From the NCBI RefSeq assembly GCF_000169095.1, contig NZ_AAVU01000019.1, positions 62,001 to 126,000 on the forward strand: a stretch of 64,000 nucleotides of DNA, written 5' to 3'. The translations under genes and the position numbers were made by a program. Within the stretch, counting starts at the first letter, position 1. Each line of letters opens with the position of its first letter. Positions 8,459 to 16,999 of this stretch are shown here, piece by piece. The notes under the pieces were generated by a model. It made no database searches, was not told where the DNA came from, and saw nothing but the letters and a program-made list of their open reading frames with translations. The stretch is from Lyngbya sp. PCC 8106. GTDB lineage: Bacteria; Cyanobacteriota; Cyanobacteriia; Cyanobacteriales; Microcoleaceae.

Positions 8459-10305
8459 TCACGTCACCAGCAGATCGTTTTCCCATCGATAATTCTCAGG
8501 GATTCTGATGGGTTTGTGTGACAGTTTTCTGTCTATGCTGCCATCATTTCTGGTCTTTTCATCATGGCAATGTCGATGGAGAAGTTGCCAATTTTTATAC
8601 TCATTCTTTCCGCCTTTTGACTTAGGAATGATGTGGTCTAGCTCGATTACATCTCCTTCTTTGAAGAACAATCCGCATTGAGCGCACTTCCCTTTTTGCT
8701 TTTTGAGCAGCAATGCCGTTCGCTTTGGCATCTCAGGGTGTTTGCCCATTCTTGTACTCCAGTAAATTAGGTCGCCGTTGCATGGACTGGCATCGTCTTT
8801 AACTTTTACATAACGACTAATTGTTGTATCGCTATGTTGTAGTAACCGCATCGGGTTTTTACCCTCTTGCTTGGTTGCGAATACCCAATTGTTATCCCCT
8901 ATCTTTTGGAAGTATTTGGAAACTATAAATTTCCTTCCTTTGTTTCGATGGCGTTTTGTACCCCATTTGATTAGTTTCCAAACAGTTAAGTGCCATAATC
9001 TTTCAAAGACTTTTTGACTTACTACGGTTGAGAAGTAGTTGCACCATCCTCTGATTATTGGGTTAAGGTTTCTTATTAGAATTGCCGGTGATTTCCCTTT
9101 GTGCTTTTCTATTGTTTCTGCAACTTTTTTGTAGTGTCTTTTCTGGCTTTTCTTGCTTGGAGTTATAATGGTTTTGAAACCTAGTAGTTTTCCTCTTACC
9201 TTACCGGAGGTGTATTTACCTGCTTTGAACTGTCTGATATTGAATCCCAGAAAGTCAAATCCAGGTTTTTCCTGATTATATTCCTCTAATGTATGGGCTA
9301 ATCGGGTTTTACTTGGTTTCAATTCCAAACCCATGTCTTTTAACCATTCAGAAATAAACTCTTGACATCTTTGGACAATGGTTATGTCTTCGTGAAGGAT
9401 TACGAAGTCATCGGCGTAACGAATTAGACTAACTGATTGTCTTTTGTCCCTCTTGCTTAATTGTGTGCCGTCAGGACGTTTCATATCGAATGTATCAGCA
9501 AGTTTGTTGATTTCGTTTTCCATCCCATGAAGGGCTATATTTGCCAGTAGGGGTGATATTACTCCTCCTTGTGGCGTACCCTCAGATGTTGGGAACAACT
9601 CTTTTCCATCCATGACACCAGCTTTTAACCAAGCGAGGATTTGTTTTCGTAGGGTTGGATAGGTATTTAGTTTTCTTAAGAGTTGTTCATGGTTGATGCG
9701 GTCGAAGCATTTAGCAATATCAGCGTCAAGCACATATTTGGCTTTTTTGTTTATTGCTAAGAATATTGCTCCAATAGCATCTTGACATGAGCGTCTGGTC
9801 TGACCCATAAGAGTTAGGTCAAAGAGCGCTCCCATTCTGGCTCTAATACAGTTTGACAAGTCCCTGCAATGCGCGGTCGTACATGGTCGGTATTCCTAAA
9901 GGTCTTTTTTCCTCTGTCCCAGGTTTCGGAATCCATACTCTCCGAGTGGGTTTGACCTTTGTACCCATTTTTAGTTGATTTAAATCGTTGCTTTGGGGTC
10001 AGTGATTTAACACCATCCACACCTGCCGTCTTTTTACCTTGATTATCTTGGGTAACACGACGCACCGCTAGGCATTTTGCAGCCCAGGATTTGGTTAGGG
10101 TTTTTTGGAGTCGGCGAACTGTCTTGACATCATCACGACGAGACGCTTTGTAAATGCGCTTTTGTAGCTTATAAACACGCTTCTCTAAGTCATCCCAATC
10201 AATCGTTACCCAATTAAGTTGGGCGTTGATGTCTTCGGGTGATTCTGTTGGCGGTTTACATCCCACAGTCTTCAGTTTTGAATCTGTTTTAGGCTTATTT
10301 ACCAC
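8459..10305 (-). pseudogene. ltrA: Group II intron reverse transcriptase/maturase, frameshifted
   Basis: Two overlapping frames make up one decayed gene. The upstream one encodes the N-terminus (WDDLEKRVYKLQKRIYKA, then KKTAGVDGVKSL). The downstream frame, 8459-9859, encodes most of the RT with YADD intact, the maturase region and a C-terminal HNH endonuclease (CAQCG...IELDHIIPKSKGG). Between about 9800 and 10000 the conserved parts (GTKVKPTRRVWIPKPG, GIPTMYDRALQ, LEPEWER, NSYG, RRSC) fall in different frames. Several single-base losses are needed to explain this. The probable original start is a GTG near 10305. Confidence 0.85.
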
Positions 10306-10383
10306 TACTTGTACCTCTACAATCCGTTGTACCGTGAGTCTGTTAGCATATCCTTTTCCATTACGGAGAGGCGTTGGCTTTTG

Positions 10384-10772
10384 ACGACTCCATCTAATAG
10401 GCAAAGGTTCTTTGCATTTGGCAATGTAAACTTGGCTCTCTTTAAACTTAAATGCTGACGCTCGTAAACTCTGCACTTCCACCATGTCGCTTTTTCTTGA
10501 AGTTTGGGTATTTTGCCCGACCCGCAAAGAAGTTACTGAAAGCAGTTTGCAGATGCCTTAAACATTGAAGAAGGCGGAACACAGCTAACCTCATTTAAGA
10601 AGTCTAATTCTTCCTCTTTCTTCCAGCTTGTCAACATTGAAGAAGTTTGAGAATAGCCAACCCGTTCTTTCCGTTCATACCACGCCTCAGTGCGTGTTGC
10701 TAGTGCTTTGTTGTACACCAATCGCACACAACCCAACGTCCTCCTTAACAGGTTTTCCTGTTCAAGAGTTGG
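10384..10772 (-). pseudogene. tnpB: Middle fragment of IS-1 tnpB
   Basis: The frame opens at 10772 with PTLEQENLLRRTLGCVRLVY and continues through ERVGYSQTSSML, typical of TnpB N-terminal halves. It then shifts frame after EVSCVP; the expected LRHLQTAFSNFFAGRAKYPN is read in another frame. It shifts again before SAFKFKESQVYIAKC and ends at PLPIRWSRQ, where intron sequence begins. At least two frameshifts plus loss of the RuvC region make it a pseudogene. Confidence 0.8.
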
Positions 10773-10791
10773 TTGACACTCCCCCGTCAAG

Positions 10792-11995
10792 TTACACTGT
10801 GACGGGGGATTCTTGTTTCACAGAAGAATGCTTTTCGGTGCAAGCACCAACGAGTCTTACATCCTCTCCACCAGCTTGAAATTCCGTATGCCCTACGGTA
10901 TTTGTTGACAGTATTCTTATACCCTCTTTCCTAATGTTTTTTGCTGCGTTTTCATCTCGATCATGGTGGGTTTGACAATTTGGGCAAACCCATTCCCGGA
11001 CACTTAAATTCAATGAATTGTTTTTAAATTGGCAGCAATGGCAAAGCTTTGTACTCGGGAAGAACCTGTCAACTTCAATTAACTTTCCTTCTTCTCTTTC
11101 TAGTTTGTAGCCCAGGAAGTTAATTAGCATTCCAAAGCCAGCATCTAATACAGATTTTGCTAACTTGGTACGCGCTAATCCTTTAACACAAAGGTCTTCC
11201 ACTACAATGACTTGGTTCTCGTCAACTAACTTTCGTTCGTAGTTTGTGCAGGAAATCTTGTCTTGTATTCGCTATCTTTTCATGAACTTTAGCAACTCTT
11301 TTGACTTGTTTCTTGCGATTATTAGACCCTTTTGTCTTTCGAGACAATGCTTGCTGTCTTCTTTTTAATCGCTTGGCAGATTTTCTAGTGGGTTTAATCG
11401 GATCAACCTTTGTATAGGTTTCACCGTCAAACACTGTCACTAAACTTGTTAACCCTAAGTCAATCCCTGAGATTTTCCCAGTTTTCTTAGCGGTTAAATC
11501 GTCAGATTCAAACAAAATAGCAGCAAAATATTTATCTGTACTTGTCTTGGACACGGTAACAGATTTAATTTTACTGCTAATTGTTTTTGAGATTCTGGCT
11601 TTAACAATCCCTAATTTGGGAAGTTTCAAACCATTCCCTTGAATTGAACAACTTTCGGGATAACGAATGGATTGTTTTTTATGTTTACTTTTGAATTTAG
11701 GAAATCTAGCTCTTTTTTGAAAGAAGTTTTTAAACGCTGATTCCAAATTCTTTAATGATTGTTGTAATGTGGCAGCAGTCGCTTCTTTCAGAAACAGGTA
11801 ATCTGGTTGCTTTTTAAGTTGGGTTAAATATGCAGCCATCTCGTTATAGTTCAACCCTTTTCCTGTTTCCTTGTACTGACTGTTAGTCTTCTCTAGGTAA
11901 TAATTCCATACCATACGGCAACAGCCAAAGTTTTTTGCTAAAGCTGTTTGCTGTTCCTTATTCGGGTATAACCTTACCTTGAGAACGTCTAACAT
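10792..11995 (-). pseudogene. tnpB: IS-2 tnpB, RNA-guided nuclease family, one frameshift
   Basis: The N-terminal frame (11222-11995, from MLDVLKVRLYPNKEQQ) includes the RuvC-I aspartate in SGIDLGLTSLV. The C-terminal frame (10792-11202) holds the glutamate in VVEDLCVKGL, a four-cysteine zinc finger (CHCC...CPNC) and the last aspartate in HHDRDENAAKNI. The break is near 11210-11222. One extra A in a short run (ACGAAAG in place of ACGAAG) would account for it, since the alternative reading is KLVDENQVIVVEDL. All catalytic residues survive, so the damage is recent or is a sequencing error. Confidence 0.8.
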
Positions 11996-12054
11996 TTCTA
12001 CTCACACATCAATCTGTCTGGGATCATACCGTTTAGTGTTAGAGAGTGTCAAGT

Positions 12055-12462
12055 ATGTATCGCAAGGGTTTTAGATCAGTTTACAGACTTAACGCTCATA
12101 TTGTACTGGTCGTGAAATATCGAAGGAAAGCAATTAGTAAAGAGATCTTGATAAGATTACAGGAAATATTTGTTGATACCCTCAAGAAATGGGATTGTAC
12201 ATTGCTAGAGTTCAATGGAGAATCTGATCATGTTCATTTGCTGATTGATTACAAACCCGATCAATCACTATCAACATTGATTGGTAATCTTAAAACTGTT
12301 AGTAGCAGACTAATTCGCCAAGAATTTCCTGGATTGGCATCGAAATATTTTTATGACAAACCTTGTTTTTGGACGGGTTCTTACTTTGTTGCAAGTTGCG
12401 GTGGTGTCACGGTTGAACAGTTAAAAAAATATGTTGAACAACAAGCAACCCCGGAAAATTAA
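12055..12462 (+). CDS. tnpA: IS200/IS605 transposase TnpA (Y1 HUH)
   Basis: The 135-residue protein is a full-length Y1 transposase. The HUH pair is in SDHVHLLIDY, and the catalytic tyrosine is in EQLKKYVEQQ near the C-terminus. The N-terminus MYRKGFRSVYRLNAHIV is typical. It cuts and joins single-stranded DNA at the element ends. I chose ATG at 12055; an in-frame GTG lies nine bases earlier. It is the only apparently intact transposase gene of the nested block, so it could in principle move IS-2. Confidence 0.9.
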   Translation: MYRKGFRSVYRLNAHIVLVVKYRRKAISKEILIRLQEIFVDTLKKWDCTLLEFNGESDHVHLLIDYKPDQSLSTLIGNLKTVSSRLIRQEFPGLASKYFYDKPCFWTGSYFVASCGGVTVEQLKKYVEQQATPEN

Positions 12463-12550
12463 ATCGTATTCGTCACCACTCATGTTTTTTGTTTTGTCGT
12501 GATTCATCTCACCGCCAAGCTTACGCTGTGGCGGGAGTCCTCTCACGACG

Positions 12551-12589
12551 ATTAAGATAGAAGCGAAATTTCAGAGCTTTTTCAACCAT
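12551..12589 (-). pseudogene. tnpB: 5' fragment of IS-1 tnpB
   Basis: The minus strand reads MVEKALKFRFYLN from ATG at 12589, the standard start of this TnpB group (MEKAYKYRFYP in relatives). IS-2 follows immediately. The frame resumes as PTLEQENLL on the far side at 10772. This short piece, too small to find by length, is what fixes the insertion point of IS-2. Confidence 0.8.
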
Positions 12590-12729
12590 GTCTTACATCT
12601 TACCACAAAAATTGTAAGCTGTTTGTTTGGTCGCGATTCATCCCGTCGCCAACGCTGTTCGCTTATGGCGCGGGTCTTCTCACTTCATTAAGATAAAAAT
12701 ATCCACTGCCATTTAAAAATGGCACTTTT

Positions 12730-12766
12730 GCTTATATCCCCCGGATGAATCGCGGGGGATATAAGC
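12730..12766. repeat. Perfect 13-bp inverted repeat upstream of comFB
   Basis: GCTTATATCCCCC and GGGGGATATAAGC flank an 11-base loop. A related hairpin lies at 13574-13612, after comFB. The rest of the 12687-13044 interval holds the ancestral flank of IS-1 and no convincing gene. Confidence 0.75.
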
Positions 12767-13044
12767 ATCGCCCCCATAAAAACATTGATCAGAAGATAAC
12801 GTTCTGTGTTCTGTATAGGGAACAGGGGAGTTATTATGTTATTCTTAGCCAATGTGCTAGAACAGACAGAAAATGTCTCAAGCGCTTTCTCGCAGCCCCT
12901 CCAACAAAACCGAACAGCTAAATCTAAATCATTGAAAACATTTGTCCGACTCAAGGTCGTCGGAGAGGCTCAATTGCTGTTTCTCCTGAGTCAGACAAAT
13001 ACAGACAAGTTCACTCCATTCTGCGATTCAGTATTAAAGGTCTT

Positions 13045-13572
13045 ATGAGTATTGAGAAAATTGTTGAGCAAGCTTTACAAGATGGTTACTTAACGCCTTC
13101 TATGGAGGCTGAAGTAGGACGCATTTGCAATACAGCATCCGAACTCTCCATCGAGGAGTACATGGCACTTGATCGCCTCATGGGAGCCTTGTTAACGGGT
13201 GAAGTGGTTGTTCTACCCCGTAAACAGTTTATCAACGTCATGGAGGAGTTGGTTCTCAGTGAAGCGATCGCTAGAATTGCCGATATTGAGGATAACAATG
13301 AACCATCGCTTGATGTCGGAGACATCGCCGCCTATGCACTCAACCGACTTCCTCCTCTCTATGCGACCACCGAAGAAGGCGCCCAATATCAGCGTTCAAG
13401 AGCCAGAGAAGACCTCTATGAAATGATTTCTGGTCAGGTCAAAGAGGCCATTAATCTAAATCTAGACCGAGTTGCACAAAACAAAACTGTATTCGGACAA
13501 TCTTCCGGTAAAGGCATCCTGGATAACATCGGTGACTTGCTCAAGACTTATGCTGAAAATTACGAACCATAA
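13045..13572 (+). CDS. comFB: Late competence protein ComFB family
   Basis: The 175-residue protein belongs to the cyanobacterial ComFB family. Recognisable segments are IEEYMALDRLMGALLTGEV, PRKQFINVMEELVL and LDVGDIAAYALNRLPPLYAT. ComFB-type proteins are linked to natural competence, and cyanobacterial members have been reported as cyclic dinucleotide receptors; that function is taken from the literature, not seen here. The start is ATG at 13045. The window also holds a GAF-HD-GYP protein (53.4 kb) that could act on such a signal. It stands alone, bracketed by two similar hairpins. Confidence 0.8.
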   Translation: MSIEKIVEQALQDGYLTPSMEAEVGRICNTASELSIEEYMALDRLMGALLTGEVVVLPRKQFINVMEELVLSEAIARIADIEDNNEPSLDVGDIAAYALNRLPPLYATTEEGAQYQRSRAREDLYEMISGQVKEAINLNLDRVAQNKTVFGQSSGKGILDNIGDLLKTYAENYEP

Positions 13573-13573
13573 T

Positions 13574-13612
13574 GCTTAAGATCCCCCGCATTTTAAACTG
13601 GGGGATATAAGC
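13574..13612. repeat. Inverted repeat downstream of comFB
   Basis: GCTTAAGATCCCCC and GGGGGATATAAGC form a stem with two mismatches around a 12-base loop, directly after the comFB stop. It resembles the hairpin at 12730-12766 and may serve as a terminator, although no T-tract follows. The remaining bases up to 13837 hold nothing I can identify. Confidence 0.65.
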
Positions 13613-13837
13613 TTCTGGCATTAGTGAGACAGTTGATGTGCTTAGATTCGAGAAGCGGTAAAGCGCACACCAAAAAAGCAAGTGGAAATGATCGCGGCTC
13701 TTACCATGGCAACCTGGGCAGCACAGCTTGAACCCCCGCAGAAATTGTCACCAAGAAGAAATTGAATCGTTCCATCCATACAGGTCAAAAGGCTAGGCTT
13801 TCTACCTAAAAGTGGTTCAACTCCGGCTCCTTTTAGA

Positions 13838-13869
13838 TTAAAGAATCCTCGTCTAGACGCGAACGAGGA
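13838..13869 (-). terminator. Probable terminator of thf1
   Basis: On the minus strand TCCTCGT (13869-13863) pairs with ACGAGGA (13852-13846), and the stem is followed by TTCTTTAAT. It lies 31 bases past the thf1 stop. Confidence 0.6.
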
Positions 13870-13899
13870 CTGGTTAGAGCCAAGTGATGATAGACATTT

Positions 13900-14625
13900 T
13901 CAGGAGTCAGAAGAAACCTCTGACGGCGCAGACTCAGGAGTAGGACTAACGGGGGGTTTAGCAGCCCGTTGTTCTCGCCGTTTACGTTCGGCTTGAGTCA
14001 TTTCGTCCATAACAATGCGAGCTTGCTTCAATTTCTCTAAGTTGCTGCGATAGAGTTCTAGATCCTTTTGTAATTTGTCCAGGGGTAAGTTTAATCCCGA
14101 AGCAAGTTGAGCCAGAGTTTGCTGGGTTGCTTCCTTGTCTTCCATTGCTTGAGGATCGGCTTGTTCAATCAGGGTGAATAAACCAATCGCCAAGATGCGA
14201 CTATATTTGTACTTGGGATTAGTGGCAATCTTTTGAAAAGAACTCTGCAAGTCGTTATGAACTTCAGAGTTGGCTGCAACATCAACCCAAGAGACAATAT
14301 CCTGAACAGAGAGAGTTTGAGCAAACTCCTGCAATCGCTGGGCTTCGGCTCGATAGCGCTGAGGATCATCCTGTAGAGCATTGATCAAACCATGGAAAAT
14401 AGACTCCTTATCGGATTCGGGTAGATATCCTTGCATGAAACGGTCGAAAGCGCTCACGACACCCAAAGCATAAATGGGATCATACTGGAAATCCACATTG
14501 ACCGACAGTAGGTGCATCTCAACCATCAACTCCTCGATCACCCGACGGTAAACTGAATTGATCGGACGAGTGTGAGTGTTATAAAAAGCGCGTTTGGTAT
14601 CAGAGACGGTACGGATGTTGTTCAC
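13900..14625 (-). CDS. thf1: Thf1/Psb29, photosystem II biogenesis protein
   Basis: The 241-residue protein matches the Thf1 (Psb29) family of cyanobacteria and plastids. It has the conserved N-terminus TVSDTKRAFYNTHTRPINSV and the segment YALGVVSAFDRFMQGY. The C-terminus is a coiled coil followed by a Pro/Ser tail. Thf1 works at the thylakoid membrane with FtsH proteases in photosystem II assembly and repair. The frame opens with GTG at 14625. It diverges from ahcY, and the 242-base gap between them should hold both promoters, but I see no clear motif. Confidence 0.9.
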   Translation of the reverse strand: MNNIRTVSDTKRAFYNTHTRPINSVYRRVIEELMVEMHLLSVNVDFQYDPIYALGVVSAFDRFMQGYLPESDKESIFHGLINALQDDPQRYRAEAQRLQEFAQTLSVQDIVSWVDVAANSEVHNDLQSSFQKIATNPKYKYSRILAIGLFTLIEQADPQAMEDKEATQQTLAQLASGLNLPLDKLQKDLELYRSNLEKLKQARIVMDEMTQAERKRREQRAAKPPVSPTPESAPSEVSSDS

Positions 14626-14867
14626 AAGCCATTCTTAAGAGGGACTTAAGATTATATTGTCTCTCTTGAAGACTCGTTTGCCAAGCGAGATCCCTCTAGC
14701 CAATCTGACAACATCAGGTTAGTCTGTATTATGGACTGCAAAATTGAAACTGCGGTAACAAAAAGTTAATCTCCCGTCTTTGGTCGGGGATATACGCTCT
14801 AGTGCTGTGACGATTCCTGTTGTTACAGCTAAACGTTGAAAAAATAATAATTTCGAGGCAAAATTGC

Positions 14868-16145
14868 ATGACTGCAACAACCGAACGTACTAAGTACGAC
14901 ATCAAAGATCCCTCTTTGGCAACTCTAGGAAAACAGCGGATTGATTGGGCTGGACGGGAAATGCCCGTTCTGCGGTTGATTCAAGAACGCTTCGCTAAAG
15001 AAAAGCCACTTGCGGGTATCCGCTTGGTTGCTTGCTGCCATGTCACTACAGAAACGGCTCATCTGGCGATCGCTCTCAAAGCAGCGGGTGCAGATGGGAT
15101 TCTGATTGCAAGTAATCCTCTTTCCACTCAGGATGATGTTGCGGCTAGCTTAGTCGTTGATCACGGTATTCCTGTTTTTGCAATCAGGGGAGAAGATACA
15201 GAAACCTATTTGCGGCACGTTGAAACTGCTCTGGATCATCGCCCCAATATCATCATCGATGATGGCAGTGACGTTGTTGCCACTTTAGTTAAAAATCGTC
15301 AACATCAACTTTCTGATTTGATTGGTACGACTGAAGAAACCACCACAGGTATTGTTCGTTTAAAGGCAATGCTTAATGATGGTGTGTTGACCTTCCCAGC
15401 GATGAACGTTAATGACGCGGATACCAAGCATTTCTTTGATAACCGTTATGGTACGGGTCAATCTACACTCGATGGTATCGTTCGAGCCACTAATATTCTG
15501 CTGGCTGGAAAGAATATCGTTGTTGCGGGCTATGGCTGGTGTGGTAAAGGCTGCGCCCTCCGCGCTCGGGGTATGGGTGCGAATGTGATCGTCACTGAAG
15601 TTGATCCGGTACGCGCCATTGAAGCGGTAATGGATGGTTTCCGGGTAATGCCGATGGAACAAGCAGCGGCGATTGGAGATTTGTTTATCACTGTTACTGG
15701 AAACAAACACGTGATCCGTTCTGAACATTTTGATGTGATGAAGGACGGGGCGATGGTTTGTAATTCAGGTCACTTTGATATTGAAATCGATCTTAAGTCC
15801 CTGGCGCAAAAATCGACAGAAGTTAAAGAAGTTCGGAACTTCACTCAACAGTACAAGTTACAAAGCGGTAAGTCTGTAATTGTACTCGGAGAAGGCCGAC
15901 TGATTAACTTAGCCGCTGCTGAAGGTCATCCCAGTGCGGTGATGGATATGAGTTTTGCTAACCAAGCCCTCGCTTGCGAGTATTTGGTTAAGAATAAAGG
16001 CAAGCTGGCACCCGGAATGTACTCGATTCCGACTGATGTTGATCAGGAAATTGCCCGACTCAAACTGAAGGCAATGGGTATCAATCTCGATACCCTAACT
16101 GCTGAACAAATTGAGTACACCAACTCTTGGGCGTCTGGTACCTAA
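14868..16145 (+). CDS. ahcY: Adenosylhomocysteinase
   Basis: The 425-residue enzyme hydrolyses S-adenosylhomocysteine to adenosine and homocysteine in the activated methyl cycle, using bound NAD. Recognisable features are the substrate segment CCHVTTETAHLAIAL, the NAD loop VVAGYGWCGKGCALRARGMG and the C-terminal region LINLAAAEGHPS. I chose ATG at 14868, giving MTATTERTKYDIKD, because GAGG lies ten bases upstream and the length fits the family. The frame stays open for 16 codons further up. I found no SAH riboswitch in the leader. Confidence 0.95.
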   Translation: MTATTERTKYDIKDPSLATLGKQRIDWAGREMPVLRLIQERFAKEKPLAGIRLVACCHVTTETAHLAIALKAAGADGILIASNPLSTQDDVAASLVVDHGIPVFAIRGEDTETYLRHVETALDHRPNIIIDDGSDVVATLVKNRQHQLSDLIGTTEETTTGIVRLKAMLNDGVLTFPAMNVNDADTKHFFDNRYGTGQSTLDGIVRATNILLAGKNIVVAGYGWCGKGCALRARGMGANVIVTEVDPVRAIEAVMDGFRVMPMEQAAAIGDLFITVTGNKHVIRSEHFDVMKDGAMVCNSGHFDIEIDLKSLAQKSTEVKEVRNFTQQYKLQSGKSVIVLGEGRLINLAAAEGHPSAVMDMSFANQALACEYLVKNKGKLAPGMYSIPTDVDQEIARLKLKAMGINLDTLTAEQIEYTNSWASGT

Positions 16146-16167
16146 TTGAATTGAGTGACCAGTGATC

Positions 16168-16195
16168 GGTGACAGGTGACAGGTGACGGGTGATC
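16168..16195. repeat. Heptamer tandem repeat (GGTGACA-type)
   Basis: Four heptamers run in a row: GGTGACA twice, GGTGACG and GGTGATC. A second heptamer series based on TTCCCTG follows at about 16210. Short tandemly repeated heptamers of this kind are typical between genes in filamentous cyanobacteria. Confidence 0.8.
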
Positions 16196-16293
16196 AAAAA
16201 ACTGTTTCTCGTTCCCTGTTCCCTGTTTCCTAAAAAATTACCATCTGGGTTGCGTATTTTCTCTGAATTTTTACCTTCCCTTTCCCACTACCC

Positions 16294-16911
16294 GTGTCTA
16301 AACTCTCTGTTGAACTCCAGCGTTACTTCTTTGATGAAGAACGTAATCCCCAAGTGACCCTTGCTGATATTCTCGATATTGGCGGCGAACGGATCTTTGG
16401 GTTTTTGTTTGTCTTGTTGGCTTTACCTTCGGCTTTACCTGTTCCTGCGCCGGGTTATTCGGTTCCTTTTGGGATTTTGCTCTTTCTCTTAGCGGTTCAG
16501 CTGATTATTGGGGCGAAGCAACCTTGGTTTCCTCAAGGATGGCTAAATCATCCGATAGAACTCAAGAAAGTGCAAGGTTTTTTAAAAGCGGGAATTCCCT
16601 GGTTACAAAAAATTGAATTGGTTTCTCGTCCCCGCTTAAGCTTTATTTGCACTAGCTTTCCGGGTCGGATTATTATCGGATTGGCGATCGCTTTGATGTC
16701 TATGTCCATGATGATTCCGATTCCTGGAACCAATACTCTACCTGCGATTGGGGTTTTTATTACCGGGTTTGGTCTACTTGATGATGATGGGGCGATTAGT
16801 TTAGGGGGATTGGTGGTTTGTGCGATGGGACTTACTCTTTCTACACTGATCCTGGTTTATGGTTATGAAGCAGTCAAAACCGGGATTAACTATATTCGTC
16901 AGTCTTTGTAA
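16294..16911 (+). CDS. ExoD-family membrane protein
   Basis: The 205-residue protein is an ExoD family member, with IFGFLFVLLALPSALPVPAP near the start and several membrane segments. Paired proline-rich turns (ALPVPAPGYSVPFG and MMIPIPGTNTLPAIG) are the signature of this group. ExoD is needed for exopolysaccharide production in rhizobia; the biochemical role is not settled. The frame opens with GTG at 16294, and no nearer ATG keeps the N-terminus. It follows ahcY by 148 bases of repeat-rich DNA. Confidence 0.8.
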   Translation: MSKLSVELQRYFFDEERNPQVTLADILDIGGERIFGFLFVLLALPSALPVPAPGYSVPFGILLFLLAVQLIIGAKQPWFPQGWLNHPIELKKVQGFLKAGIPWLQKIELVSRPRLSFICTSFPGRIIIGLAIALMSMSMMIPIPGTNTLPAIGVFITGFGLLDDDGAISLGGLVVCAMGLTLSTLILVYGYEAVKTGINYIRQSL

Positions 16912-16999
16912 TCTATGATTTGGCGTCAGGATACATGGACATCCCCCAGGTATTTTTGAACCCCTTTTGGGGTGATCAAAATACATTTACCAGTATAGA

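Larger units (their letters stand above)
8358..10380 (-). mobile_element. 5'-truncated group II intron
   Basis: The 3' end is clear: a domain V hairpin (8399-8432), a domain VI stem and a terminal ACTTTAAT, then TnpB coding sequence. The 5' end is missing. TnpB coding sequence (PLPIRWSRQ) stops at about 10381, and only some 75 bases separate it from the reverse transcriptase reading frame. Full introns of this kind carry about 500-600 bases of domains I-III there, and I see no GTGYG 5' end. Splicing should therefore be impossible. Confidence 0.75.
10773..12550 (-). mobile_element. IS-2: complete IS200/IS605 element (tnpA + tnpB)
   Basis: The boundaries were deduced from the host gene. Removing 10773-12550 joins FRFYLN to PTLEQENLL and restores the IS-1 tnpB frame exactly. 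The resulting 1,778 bases fit a two-gene element of this family. The right end carries a CCCCCGTCA...TGACGGGGG hairpin and GTGTCAA; the left end has a CCGCCA...TGGCGG hairpin. The left flank on the minus strand, TATCTTAAT, is the same nine bases found at the left flank of IS-1. tnpA and tnpB diverge from a 59-base gap. Confidence 0.85.
8209..12686 (-). mobile_element. IS-1: IS200/IS605-type tnpB element carrying two insertions
   Basis: The right end shows the usual hairpin CCCCG...CGGGG (8217-8236) and GTGTCAA read on the minus strand. The left end has a hairpin near 12646-12670 and stops at 12686, next to the minus-strand flank TATCTTAAT. There is no target duplication, as expected for this family. 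The element has a tnpB only. That gene is now in three pieces because IS-2 (10773-12550) and a truncated group II intron (8358 to about 10380) sit inside it. Confidence 0.8.

Noticed and set aside
12688..13048. Small overlapping frames on both strands upstream of comFB (70-88 codons)
   Set aside because: They run through a hairpin and low-complexity sequence and show no domain or convincing start. The plus-strand one does overlap the comFB ATG, but nothing else supports it.
14626..14867. SAH riboswitch upstream of ahcY
   Set aside because: I looked for a conserved SAH-type stem set and saw only a short CCCG-type pairing. There was not enough to call it.
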